A stretch of 64,000 nucleotides of DNA from Kalaharituber pfeilii (Eukaryota; Ascomycota; Pezizomycetes; Pezizales; Pezizaceae): NCBI GenBank assembly GCA_015179045.1, contig WHUZ01000042.1, positions 1 to 64,000 of the forward strand, read 5' to 3'. How positions within the stretch are numbered: position 1 is the first letter of the stretch; every line of letters starts with the position of its first letter. Under the pieces are notes generated by a model. That model worked only from the letters and a program-made list of their open reading frames with translations, did no database searches and had not been told where the DNA came from. Below, piece by piece: positions 43,680 to 54,897 of this stretch. The position numbers were made by a program, and so were the translations under genes.

Positions 43680-44757
43680 TACTCTCCCCCAGACATGATA
43701 CCAGACTGGAACGACCTTTTAGGCAAACTATATGACGCAGACTTCGAAGTAGCCACAATCGCCGCGTCACTGTGGACATTCCTCCAGAAGGACAGGAGGA
43801 ACCCAGCAAAAGGATCGGAAGTCATCATCCGCTTCAATGACGAAGACTGGAGGAGGATCGGAATCTTCACGGAGGCCGACGCACCCCGGCCACCACCGCC
43901 ACCGCCACTACCACCACCGCTCAATCCCATCACGAGAACTCAGACAGAACCGGCGGACCCACCGCCACGGCGACCACAGCCACTGGGGCTTAGCCCCATC
44001 ACCTCCATACAGATAGCACCAGCTCCACCACCACCGCAGCCACCACAGCCACAACCCACAGCCCGCACCTCCCCACACCCCCGACCCGGATAAGGAATGG
44101 AAAACAGCCGTCGACTCGAGTACCCTACGAGATCAAACGGCAACTGGACACAAAAGAGGCAGAGAAAATCGCCACCTCTCCTCTGGATGAGACCATGAGC
44201 AGCACCCCCGCTGCCCCCACCACCTCAGCCACAACCCCAACCCCCAAGCCCCATACCCCGAGACGAGACGACGCCACTGCCACCAAGAAGACGAGCAAAC
44301 CCCCCACCCCCAAAACCAACACCGACGCCACCACTTCGAAAATTGGCGTAGTAATACACGGAATCGCCCTCCGGAAAGACCTGGGAAGAGTCCGGAAATG
44401 GCTGGAGACCGGGAACGCGGAACTGGGGAAGACGGCAGGCATTAGGTGGCTGAGGAAGAAGTCAATACTGCTGGAGGAAGGGAAGAAGACAAGCTCGGCA
44501 GTACTGTACTTGGAGACACAGACCGAACTGGACAGGGTAAAGCTTGGCGGGAAATGGCTGAGAACCAGCCCATATGAACCGGAGAGGGGACGGAGGGGGG
44601 GAGGAATTTGCATATGCTGAGAGTAGTTACGGACTTTCCACCCGCACCATACCGTAGTTCCGCGGGTCCCACATGTATTTATTGGTTGCGTTAATTTCCT
44701 TAAGTTTAATAAAGGCGGCATGCGAGTAATGATATTAAAAAAAAAAAAAAAAAAAAA
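43680..44757 (+). mobile_element. ORF1-only retroelement E4, most complete copy
   Basis: The ATG at 43695 opens 'MIPDWNDLLGKLYDADFEVA', an acidic/helical N-terminal domain, then a long Pro-rich linker. One frameshift near 44090 leads into the frame with 'PYEIKRQLDTKEAEKIAT' and a basic linker. The RRM-like core follows: 'GVVIHGIALRKDLGRVRKWL', 'GIRWLRKKSILLEEGKKTSS', 'DRVKLGGKWLR'. The stop is at 44620, followed by a 3' UTR, T2 tail and poly-A (about 44738-44757). No zinc knuckle, endonuclease or RT. The left and right joins show no target duplication, and the B sequence equivalent to 31132-32020 is missing, so the insertion is associated with a deletion. Confidence 0.8.
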
Positions 44758-45219
44758 TGGCCAGCACCGCTGCCAGCAGGAGTCGCTGCGTGCAGAAGCA
44801 AACTACCTCCAGTTCGATGTGCTCTGCATGCGACAGAAGACTATGGAGATCGTGAAACGGAGTGCTGCAAGAGATGAATCCATAACAGCGTCTAGAAGAG
44901 TAGACCATCTACTGCCAGGCAACAAACGTACTATGCTATTTCAATGCTCCCACTCTCTGATTGGGATGGTGAATTCAGGCGTCGCTCAGGAAGTGCCATT
45001 CCCGCTGAGCGAGCTGGCGCAGGCTGCTGGCGGGAGACGGCAGCCGATGCAGGAGGTTCTGGTGCCGCTGGCGCGCATGGTGGCAGACGCAAAGGGGGAT
45101 TTATGGCGGGGGCGTCGATGCTGGACAGCGTCTGAGCAGTGATTTTGAGCGCGCGGAGGGCGCGGACCCCTCACTGGGCCCTCAGGCTGGCAAATACACT
45201 TAACTGCTTGCACTGTGCG
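44758..45219 (+). pseudogene. HET-domain-like gene remnant (copy in B'), 5'-deleted
   Basis: It begins directly after the E4 poly-A, at the codons equivalent to the 'WPAPLPAG' segment in block B. It retains 'RAEANYLQFDVLCMRQ', but part of the 'DVPTIGN' segment is deleted. It has therefore decayed further than the B copy. It ends at the same solo LTR. Confidence 0.65.
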
Positions 45220-45666
45220 TGTAACGGGGATATTGTATAGCGAGCCGGGTAAATAGCACCACGCTAAGGTGACCTCTGACAAGCATTTCGGGATGTCGGT
45301 ACAATGCATACGGGTAAAAAGGATGCGACCTAGTCTCGTAACCAGACGCTGACTAAGCGGAGTTTCATGCATGTGGTTACGAGACTAGATGCGACCTAAG
45401 TGCGTACTGCAAAGTCTCAAAAGTGTATATAAGTGGTGTTCATGGCTGAGTGTTCTCTTTTCCTTTTCTCTTTACGCAACCTCTTGTATTTAGTTTCTAC
45501 TAAGTAGAGTGGTTACCTGCTGTGCCGAACCGCTGAACTGCTGTACTGCTGTGAACTGCTGAACCGCCTTACTGCTGCGAACTGCTGAACTATCGCCTGC
45601 TGCCTCCTGTCTGCGCTCCGTAGATCGCCGCCATCCACGGGCTCCAGACCACGACCCGCCGTTACA
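45220..45666 (+). mobile_element. Solo LTR (copy in B') carrying a 57-bp MITE
   Basis: Same LTR and GTGCG duplication (45215-45219, 45667-45671) as 32526-32907. The extra 66 bp are the insertion at 45331-45387 and its 9-bp duplication. Ends TGTAACGG...CCGTTACA are perfect inverted octamers. Confidence 0.9.
45331..45387. mobile_element. 57-bp miniature inverted-repeat element
   Basis: TAGTCTCGTAACCA and its exact inverse TGGTTACGAGACTA bound only 29 internal bases. A 9-bp duplication 'gatgcgacc' flanks it (45322-45330, 45388-45396). The B copy of this LTR has the empty site. The 9-bp duplication suggests mobilisation by a Mutator-like transposase. Confidence 0.88.
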
Positions 45667-46229
45667 GTGCGTGAAAGCGGTGGTCTGGAATGGGACAGGA
45701 TGGCAGAGGAGATGTGTCTGTGCGGTGCCGCACAAGAGCCCATGGGTGGCCCTAGGGACGTTACGGCTCCGTGTGGCCCTCATGGCCGCGCAGAGGGAGC
45801 CCTCCCTGGGTCTGACAACTAGACAAGGAGCGAGGGTGCTAGTCTCATGCTTACACTGCGCGGGCAGTTTTGGAAGGGGCTTCGTGCGGCCGCCACATGG
45901 TACCTGGTGGATGCTCGTTCCGCTGCCTCTCGCGGAACGTGCCAGTGTGCTGTGTTACGGTGGGCTCTGGTAGCCCCATCGAACTGCGGCCCGGACATAC
46001 ACTGGAGACTCGCCGCAGCCTGGAACCAGACTAACGCGTTGTGTGACTAAGCTACGGGCTCATGGTAACGTGCTGGAGTGGTATCATAGGCGCCGTCGCT
46101 GGCGATCACTTCAGTAGCGGCCACGATGTGTACTGTGAGGCGGCGGGTAAAGAGCCATGGCGGAGTCACGCACCGCTATCCGACCATCCTAGCCCTAGCA
46201 AGTGAAATCGCGCGCCTCCTCTGGGACGA

Positions 46230-46944
46230 TATAGCTAAAAGTTGGGTACATTCAGATAAGGAAACCTCCCCCCCCATCCTCTCCGCTCTCCCCCCTCTCA
46301 CTCTCCCAGCATGTCTATCAGCTTGCTCAGCGGGTCTCTCTCTCCCTCTCTTACCCGGGGGGCCCCCTTATGTATTCTTCCCCCCCTGGCCACCTCCTCT
46401 TCCACACTCTACACTCCCCCAGCAGATCACTCGTCGTCTCCTCCTTCTCACCGCACCACCTGCACTCCGGGCCATCTCCCTCCCCTATGTGCCACCTCCA
46501 CGCCCTCAGCCCCTTCCCCCCCAGCAATCCTGCCAATCGTCCGATATCCCGCCCTATCCTTTCGAGGGGTCTATATGACAGATTTAGTCGATTCCTCTCC
46601 TCCGCTCTCTCTCTTCTCCCCTTCTGTCTCTGTCCCGCCTCCGTAACCATCTCCGGTTTGTACTGTAGTGCAGTCCCCCATCTTGCTGCTTTGTCCGCCG
46701 ACTCATTACCTTCCACCCCCTTATGAGCCTTCACCCATAACACTGCTAGGTCCCAGTCTCCCCTGCCGACCCTCATTTCCCAAGCTCTTCTCATCCGTCG
46801 TGTAGCTCCGTCGTGTGTTATCTCTCCCTCTGCCACCGCCCTCATTCCCCTGATCGCGTATCTTGAGTCTGTAATAATCATTAGCTCCCCCTCAACCCTC
46901 TCCAACGCCTCACTAATCGCCACCAGCTCTGCATCGTTCACTGT
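46230..46944 (-). pseudogene. LINE RNase H fragment inserted in B'
   Basis: 'ctctgggacga' flanks it (46219-46229, 46945-46955), and block B has a single copy. The minus strand encodes 'TVNDAELVAISEALERVEGE', 'LMIITDSRYAIRGMR', 'VLWVKAHKGVEGNESADKAA' and the zinc motif 'CRWCGEKEETTSDLLGEC', that is, RNase H lacking its first catalytic block. No poly-A is visible at the 3' side, although the target duplication is clear. Related to the T2 LINE at 28744-29942 but diverged. Confidence 0.82.
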
Positions 46945-47397
46945 CTCTGGGACGACGTTGAACAAGTGGCTGGCCTTTGCATACTGTACCTCCTGAGATG
47001 GCCCTCGCTTCTACTGTAATTCAAGTATGCCATACTCAAGAAAATTCACTTCGAAGTATCACTAGCAACACAAGAATGCAGAAATAGCGATCATTGGCAA
47101 TCAAGATTCCATAGCACATTTCATAATAAAAGAAGAGATATATGAAAAGCAGACAATTAACTAAACAAGACTTTTTTTTTGTTGTTTATATCAGTGATCG
47201 CGTGCAAAACAAGACATTGACCCCGCATTCCGCAAACACACTTCGATAGTACTAGGATCCCTAAGGAGATGTTTCCCGTACTATCCTATACATGTAGACT
47301 TTGATTTGCATCCCTGAATACTATTGAGAAAATGCCGCACTATAGCACCCACCGTGTCCTTCTCCCGCTACCTACTGTACGGCAGCGACTCTCTCCG

Positions 47398-50300
47398 CTA
47401 TTCACTGCATGGCTTCACCTCTACATTCAATGCTGCTCGCTCAGCAAGTAAGCGCGCCATATTCTTATTCCGTCCCTTATTGGCGACCGAAAGAGGAGTA
47501 TTGCCAGAGTTATCTTTTGCGTGTACGTCGATATCAGCTCGCCCAAGGAGCATGCGTATCACACGCTCAGGGTCCTTTCGGGAAAGAAAACGAGACACGT
47601 TGAGGAATCGTGTGGACTCTGCAGTTACGTCAACATCAGCTCACTCAAGGAGTAACTCACTGTAGTCTCACCAAGAGAAGCCTCCTCGACAACATATAAC
47701 AGTGGACTCTTGCCATTGCAGTCCCTTGCGTTTACATTCACTTCCGCTCGCACAATAAGCAAGGCTATAACAGCCTCATGGCCTGTCTGAACAGCATATG
47801 ACAGCGGAGTCCAGCCCGCTTGATCCTTTGCATCGGCTTCGATATCGGCTCGTTCAAGCAGCATGCGTACTACAGCCTCATTGCCACCCACAGCAGCGTA
47901 TGAAAGCGGAGTCATGCCCCCTTGATCCTTCGCATTTATATCGACATCGGCCCGCTCAACAAGCAAGCGTACTACAACCTCATGGCCTCTCTTAACAGCA
48001 TGTGACAGCGGAGTCCTGCCCCCTTGATCCTTCGCGTTTATATCGACATCGGCTCGCTCAACAAGCAAGCGTACTACAGCCTCATTGCGTCTCCAATGAT
48101 CCGCAGCGTATAAAAGCGGAGTCCTGCCTCTTTGATCCTTTGCGTCGGCCTTGACATCAGCTCGCTCAAGAAGCAAGCGTACTACAGCCTCATAGGCTCT
48201 CTCAGCAGCGTATGAAAGCGGAGTCCTGCCCTCTTTATCGTTTGCATTGACATCGATATCGGCTCGCTCAAGAAGCAAGCGCACTACAGCCTTATTGTTT
48301 CTCTCAACAGCATATGAAAGCGGAGTCCTGCCTCTTTCATCCTTTGCGTCGGCTTCGATATCGGCTCGCTCAAGGAGCAAGCGAACTACAGCCTCATGGC
48401 CACCCGCAGCAGCGTATGAAAGCGGAGTCCTGCCCTCTTTATCCATTGCGTCGGCCTTGACATCGGCTCGCTCAACAAGCAAGCGCACTACAGCCTCATT
48501 GCCATTCTCAGCAGCGTATGAAAGCGGAGTCCTGCCTCTTTCATCCTTTGCGTTGGCTTCGATATCGGCTCGTTCAAGCAGCATGCGTACTACAGCCTCA
48601 TTGCCTCTCACAGCAGCGTATAAAAGCGGAGTCCAGCCCGTTTGATCCTTCGCATTTATATCAACATCGGCTCGCTCAACAAGCAAGCGTACTACAGCCT
48701 CATTGCCTCTCTCAGCAGCGTATGAAAGCGGAGTCCTGCCCCTTTGATCCTTCGCATTTATATCGACATCGGCTCGCTCAAGGAGCAAGTGCACTACAGT
48801 CTCGTTGCGGAAGTACCAGATCGCAAAAGCCAACGGACTGACACCATCCCTGCGTTGTGCGGTTGAATTTAGGTTTGGAGCTTGTGGTAAGACTCGTAGA
48901 ATACTCTCAACTCCAAAGTACATAACAGCATGTATCCCGCAAAAGGCACCATTCCACCACTCACTGTAGATATCGAAGTCGTAGTCATAGCGACGGTCAC
49001 GGATGAGAACTTGGATAAATTGCTGAACTCCTGCAGGCTGGTGTAGCCGAAGCAGTTTTGTAGCCAGTGCCTCTACAGACTCGTCACACTGCTTTCGCGC
49101 GTGGTGGCCCCACTGACAAGAAGCATAGTTCAGTAGCGGGAAGTCTGTTTCAAGTTGATCGAGCTCATTCTTTGACTTACAAGGACAAGCTAAAGGACTG
49201 AAATTCAGGTACGTTAAACACGTCCTCGCGAGGGAAATATGGCCAGTTGGAAGGTGATTTTCGCTGTGTGACTTAAAATATTCTTGGAGTGTATAGTGCA
49301 CTAGACGCACAGAGGAGCTCTCATCATCAATAATGACTAATCCATAGCAGCAATCAAGGATCGTCTTCTCAGACGGAATATTGTCCTCATCCAGGTCTGC
49401 GTCTTTGTCCTCCACAGCCAATGCATGGCGGAGTTCTTTCACTTGTAGTGGTCTCTCGGCCAGGCATACCCACATGAGCACTTTCATACCTAGCTCTGCT
49501 CTAGGTGCTGATTGTTGAATTCTGGATATAGTTATCTCATAGGCAGCATAGAGACCAGTTGGGAGATTGTGTAGTGCATCTCGTCGCTTCCTAATCGTTG
49601 GTTTTTGCGAAATCATGTTTATGTGTAACGCAGGGAGTAGAAACCTGACAAAGAGGATTAATATCGACTTGATTTATATGGCACGTCTAAAACTTACATT
49701 CCTTGAGACTTTTCCAATAACGCCTGTAATACTTCACCTTTGAGCTTGCTATTCATAGCTTCAGGTGACGGATCGCTATCAATCTTGTGCGTAAGGTATC
49801 TCCGGAGGTCCTCATCCTTAGCCACAATCTCTAACGAGCCCAGTTTTGTCCCCAGAACTAGACACACTTGGTCTCTGACGTTTGGCCGCCCAGTGAAAAA
49901 TAACCGTACCGCGCTGTTAGACTGGGTTTCAGAACTGGAACGCTCCATGTGCAAAATATCCTTAGTTAATGCGAGGAAGTCTATTCTTGTTTGGTCTTCC
50001 AACTCATCCATTGCGTCAATACAGATAAAGGTGATGTCAAACTTTTGTACAAGATCCTTTAACATAGCTTTGGCATCATCAAGGTATAGCCTTGCACCTG
50101 ACGTCCTAGCAGATGCGAACTTCTTGGTGATTATCTCAGGTAATGGTTGAGAAGATGAGGAGTGTCTCAGCACCAATTGCTTTACGAGGCTTCCAACAAG
50201 ATGTAGAGGAACTTGGTCTTTCTGGTCCCGATAGTCACAGTAGATGTAGATGATAGCTGCTCTTGGTTGCTTGACTTCGAGAGATAAGTGATCAATGACA

Positions 50301-51343
50301 ACAGACCTTCAAGAACCGTTAGTGAAGCTGTAATGCCATATGGGCAGCAATAAATTCAAAACAGCGGCTAGGGATATATACGCAATGACTGTTTTCCCAG
50401 CCCCGGGCATCCCATAGCAACCTAGAATGCGTTCACTTGGTCTTTCAATACTGCTAGATAGCCAAGCCTTAAATTGGTCTGTTTGAAGAATCCAAGTTCC
50501 CGTATTGTTGAGTCGGCTAGATTTGACATCTTGATGTCGTTTCTGTGGCTCAAGTGGTGACAACCATGCCAGGAGTTCTACGGTGTTCTCCACTAAAAGG
50601 CAGTAAGTATATATAAGCCTCACTAGAATTAGTAGAAAATAGTAGTAAGTACACGCACCGTCCATGTTCAGCTGCAAGTTCTGCACACCAAGCTTGATTT
50701 GCAGCATGTCAATAACCAGTTGATCGAGCGTTGAGACGAAACCCAAGACCTCACCAAGGGTCGCGCTCATCTTTGACATTTGATCTGGAATAACAGGAAA
50801 CAATGACATAACGGAGTCTATTTGCTGCTTTTGCTGCGATAAGCTCATCATGACCTCTCCGGATGTCTTCGATAGAAGTTCACTACAATCACTTAGTATT
50901 TGGAAATGCAAATCTCTAGAGAATTGGAAATACCAGTTCGCAATGGTCAACGAAAATTCGATTGTTTGAGTGCAGCGATGCAATGTTTGGACTATCTCTA
51001 CACACTCTTCTCTCTTGAACGGCCATTTCAAGCGGTCACTAAATCCCCCTGACACTTGAAACTTGACTAATTTTGGATGAAGCCTTTCAATCTTGCTCTT
51101 ACAAATCTCAATTACGATACAAAGAGCAGAAGTTTGGTGAAAATTCCCTTTGATGTCTTGCTTTGTCAGGAAGGTAATCAGCTGTTCGAGGGTATAACTC
51201 AGTGCAGTAATCTCAGTGACTAAGTCCTGAGCATCCTTTGGAGCAGAATTGACCTGGCTTGTATAATTGCTCAGGATCTTCCCAAGCTGGAGCGCTAAGG
51301 AGAGGAAGCCAGCGACTCCAGTTGCAATGGAAAAGGGATCCAT
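47398..51343 (-). CDS. NACHT-ankyrin STAND receptor 2 (fungal NLR-like), 5 exons
   Basis: Exons 51343-50659, 50592-50382, 50306-49698, 49644-47672 and 47618-47398 keep frame, for 1232 residues. Intron sizes (66, 75, 53, 53 nt) are identical to gene 1. The HeLo-like N-terminus, NACHT (same P-loop, Walker B 'FICIDAMDEL', 'LFFTGRPN') and winged-helix region are almost identical to gene 1. The ankyrin array has about 14 repeats instead of about 18, with different order and composition (units 'AAENGNEAVV', 'AVERNNKAVV', 'AADHWRRNEAVV' are specific). The donor of intron 4 reads G|GTGAGA, a better match to consensus than gene 1. A partner for gene 1 or an independently evolving sensor is plausible; no effector gene with a matching N-terminus is adjacent. 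Confidence 0.88.
47672..48830 (-). repeat. 102-bp tandem repeats encoding ankyrin units (gene 2)
   Basis: About 11 units of the same 34-codon repeat as gene 1, with more varied sequence. Unit subtypes do not follow gene 1 in order. One unit near 48090 is longer by two codons ('AADHWRRNEAVV'). Confidence 0.85.
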
Positions 51344-52010
51344 TTCCCGATGCTGTAAGAATATGCAATCAGATTCGGGATATATATCGTGAAGGTATAC
51401 TGATAAGATATGTTAATTTTGTTAGAGGCTCGGTGCCGGGGGTAGGTTTGGATTTCGGAATAATGCAGATTCGTAGATGTAGGTGAGATTGGAGGGGAGT
51501 TGCGGCTCTACAAAAGAGAGTGGGGTACGCGGAATTCTTGGCGCATATTCCTACCCCGATTGTTCTGATTATTTTAGGGGTAGTAAGACCTAGGGATTTC
51601 GGTAGCAAGGTCTCTCATGGCGCTGCACTTAGGGTAGAATATCTGGTCGCCAGTTCTGGAGTTTCGAGACAGAGTTCAAGTCAGCTTGTAAGGTGAAGTC
51701 ATGTGATATATGTAGCTATAGTTGGCACTACAAGTACACTGGGCGCTGCCAAGAAGTAGTCCAGATGACAAAGTACATTCATCTGTGAAATCGGTTTATA
51801 TTTGTGTGGACATTACAATTTCATTCGGATTTTCCCAAAATTTCAATTTTATGAAATTCGGAATAATCGGAACGAAACTACGTAAGTCCGAGTCCACTAG
51901 GAAGCTTTCCTTTTCATTTTTTTTTCTAAGTATCATATACACAGTCTGAATTGTTCTGATTGTTAAGCATAGATAGCGTAAGCAACAGGATAAGCAGTAG
52001 GCATGCGCGG

Positions 52011-52358
52011 CTCGAGAGATGGTCAAGCTTCAAGCGTTGCCCTAAGTTACACCCTCACTTTAGCTACATCATCGTAGACTCCGTAACATACTCGCTATGG
52101 CATGGCAAACGAGGAGGCCGACAGGGCCACCCAGGGGGGTCGATTGAAGTTTGTTAGAGATCTGCAGTAATGTCCGGTTGGAGTGTCGGAGCTAGTAAGG
52201 CCTTTTTTTTTTTTTTTGGGGGGGGGGGTCACGTTACCCCACTTGCAGCTGTCCGCCATGGCAGGGCGGCTAGTAAGGCCTGAGAGCAACATCATACTCT
52301 ATATATATAGATACAGTACTTTTGGCTACTCTGTCTAAGTAATACCAATCATCCCTTG
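52011..52358. other. Junction segment between B' and A'
   Basis: Unique sequence holding a LINE T1 tail. No gene seen. Confidence 0.5.
52203..52268 (-). mobile_element. 66-bp LINE T1 tail insertion
   Basis: T run, then G run, then 'tcacgttaccccacttgcag' and the rest of the tail, between perfect 12-bp duplications 'gctagtaaggcc' (52191-52202, 52269-52280). Confidence 0.9.
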
Positions 52359-53160
52359 TACCTAAGTCTACAAAGTTCAACCTACGTACAGGATGAAGTT
52401 CGAGACCTACTTATATTTGAGATCTCGGGTACAAAGAGAATATCAGGGCACGCAAACACCAGGAAACGGAAAGGCAAAGCGGCGTCCATCAACGACTCGT
52501 ACGCCATCAAGAGGCAGCTCGACGACAAAGAGGCAAAAAAAATTGCCACAGCACCGGCGGTCATCCAAGACAGCCCCACCCCCGCGGCACCTGTCGTCAA
52601 AACACCTCCTCCCCCACCGAATCCACTTCCAGCCATCCCCACGACCGCACCAACTCCCGTACCAACTCCAACCCCAAAGAGCAAACCCCCCTCACACTAA
52701 AAAAGCCAAATCCCCACCTCCGACCACTCCCAATGCCAACACCAAAAAGACCGGCATAGTAGTACATGGGATAGCCCTGAGAAAAGACATCGGGAATATC
52801 CGGCGATGGATGGAGGCATCTAACCCGGACCCAGGAAGGATCACGGGGATCCGATGGCTAAGGAAAAAACAGATACTAATTGAGGAGGGAAAGAAGATAA
52901 GCTCTGTGGTGGTTTTTCTGGAGGAGGTATCGGTAATTCACAGAGTGAGACTGGGAGGAAGATGGCTCCGAGCAGAGCAGTACGAATGGGACAGAGGAAG
53001 GAAGTGAAGGACCCATTCCATTGTATTACACCCGCATCAAGAACTAGCACCGCGGGCACCACATGTATTCAGGCGTTAATTTTCTTTCTTTCAAATAAAA
53101 CCTCGCCATAGCCCATAGGGCGACATGCGAGTATTGATATAAAACAAAACAAAAAAAACA
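52359..53160 (+). mobile_element. ORF1-only retroelement E1' (A' copy)
   Basis: Reads 'SYAIKRQLDDKEAKKIATAP' and a Pro-rich linker in one frame. After a frameshift near 52690 it reads 'KKTGIVVHGIALRKDIGNIR', 'GIRWLRKKQILIEEGKKISS' and 'RVRLGGRWLRAEQYEW', with a stop at 53007. The 3' UTR resembles those of E3 and E4 ('cacccgca...ccgcgggcaccacatgta'). The T2 tail ends near 53160. It lacks the tail insertion that splits E1. Confidence 0.78.
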
Positions 53161-53257
53161 AAGAGAATATAGATATTTCCAAATAAGGAATGGAAATTCA
53201 AGTCATGTGTGAATAACGTAATGCTCACATGGCTGTAGAAATGCCTACAAGTATCCC

Positions 53258-53795
53258 TTTTTTTTTTTTTTTTTTTTTTCACGTGACCCCGCGTGCACTT
53301 GGCTCGTACACCTCCGTTCTCAACCATCTTCCCCCCAGCCTGACCTTTCCGCCTTTTGTCGCGGTCTCCAGGTATAGGACCACCGAACTCGTCTTCTTGT
53401 CTTCCTCGTCGCCTGTGTGTCGGCAGAGGAGGTGGAAGCTATATTTTCCGCTTGTCGTTTAGTTGCCTTTTCAACGCATAGGAAACCTGGGAGGATACCT
53501 GGCTGTGGCGAGGGTGGTGGCGAGGGTGGTGGCGCGGGCTCTTCCGGTGCGTTGGCAATGGCGGTGCCGGTGTGGCTGTGTGTGGCGGCGCCGGTGTGGC
53601 TGTGTCACCCAGCCATCTCGGTCGGGGTTCAGTCTCCAGAATAGACCATATCCTGGTTGAACCGGATCGCCAGGATTTACCCTTCGCGCGGTTGACCACG
53701 TGCTCCCACAAGATCTCTCTGGAGATCATACGGTCATTGTACTCCTCCCAGTCTGCGTCCGCGATTTTGGAAGAGATCACCGCCCACCTACTGGA
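53258..53795 (-). mobile_element. ORF1-only retroelement E2' (A' copy, internally deleted)
   Basis: Same element as 1150-1998 with a T1-type tail (T run 53258-53279). Two deletions remove about 240 bp (RRM-like core side) and about 97 bp (linker). Followed by the LINE 3'-end fragment and variant T2 tail ending in poly-A at about 54012. Confidence 0.7.
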
Positions 53796-54012
53796 AAGGT
53801 GCCAGGGGCTAAGGAGAATTTGTTAAGCGCAGAGATACTGGCGTGGGTGGAGGAAAGCGTGCGGCTCGTCTAGATGATACCATATTTTCTGTCACCTTAT
53901 TGTTTTAGCCTACTTTCTTTTCACCTTCCTCTTTATATCTCCTATGCTTTATCTCGTCATAGCACCCAGGACGGCAAACAAGTAATGATATTAAAAAAAA
54001 AAAAAAAAAAAA
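53796..54012 (+). mobile_element. LINE 3'-end fragment with variant T2 tail (A' copy)
   Basis: Same fragment as 1999-2225, here with an intact poly-A of about 20 after 'gtaatgatatt' and a 20-bp loss in the coding remnant. Confidence 0.6.
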
Positions 54013-54046
54013 TTGTTAGCTTGTTATTCGCTCCATAGTTACATGT

Positions 54047-54115
54047 TTTTTTTTTTTCTTTTTTTGTTTCACGTGACCCCGCATGCCGCTGTTCGCCATG
54101 GCAGGGCACTCTCCC
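54047..54115 (-). mobile_element. LINE T1 tail (A' copy)
   Basis: Same insertion and 'ttacatgt' duplication (54039-54046, 54116-54123) as 2258-2321. Confidence 0.85.
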
Positions 54116-54897
54116 TTACATGTGAAAGGTGGGTAACTGTACGTGAGCGTAGCTGCTCAATCGTGCAATCAAGACGTAATGTCTGTCGCAATTTCCTTAA
54201 CGCACTGCTCTCCTTTTTTTTTTTTTTTTTTTTCCTCTTTGCCTCAACAAGCGCTATAGCAAATAACTGCGTTTTGTGTAAACTAGCCGTTGCCTGCTAT
54301 CGTATATAACATTTACTGAGCAGAGTCAAGTCTTGAGATCGTTACGTATTACAGCCATATTTTCTCCTCACGATAGTGCACCACCGGCACCCATTCAAGA
54401 ATTCTGTGCCGCCGCTGCACATAAGTACTCGGGTTTAGTCTTCAGATGCATAAGAGCTGCATAACTGGGCGTCTTGCAGATGCCCCATAGCAACGCAACA
54501 TACTGTAGCATGGATAATCGAACAAAAGTCTTCAGAACTTTTATATGGGATTTACATACAAAAACTTCTATCATTAATTTACTAAGGTGTCGCAGCCCCA
54601 CCAGCAGCAATAATAGCTCAGAGTCTATCTGGCATACTCCTAACTAATGACAGCAACCTCTCCTTCGTTATATTTTCCCATTCCTCTTGTAACTTTTTCA
54701 GTACCTCCCTGTCCTTAATCCGACAGCAGATTTGCATCGTCACGTAGTGTAATAATTCTAAGACGCTCGCCTCGTGTAGTCTCTCTATTCCGGAACTTGC
54801 TCGGACTGCCAAAATTATCTTTTCGGGTTCCTCGTAGCTTCATTGCTGCTGTAACTTATGCGCGTACCGGTAATATATAGCTCTGTTGACACATAGT

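Larger units (their letters stand above)
43304..52010 (+). repeat. Segmental duplication block B' (partner of 30763-39049)
   Basis: Direct repeat of block B with the second NACHT-ankyrin gene. The match is interrupted by E4 (43680-44757), a 57-bp MITE (45331-45387), a LINE fragment (46230-46944) and reordered ankyrin repeats. It ends at 'gtaggcatgcgcgg' (52010), after which a short unique segment leads into block A'. Confidence 0.93.
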
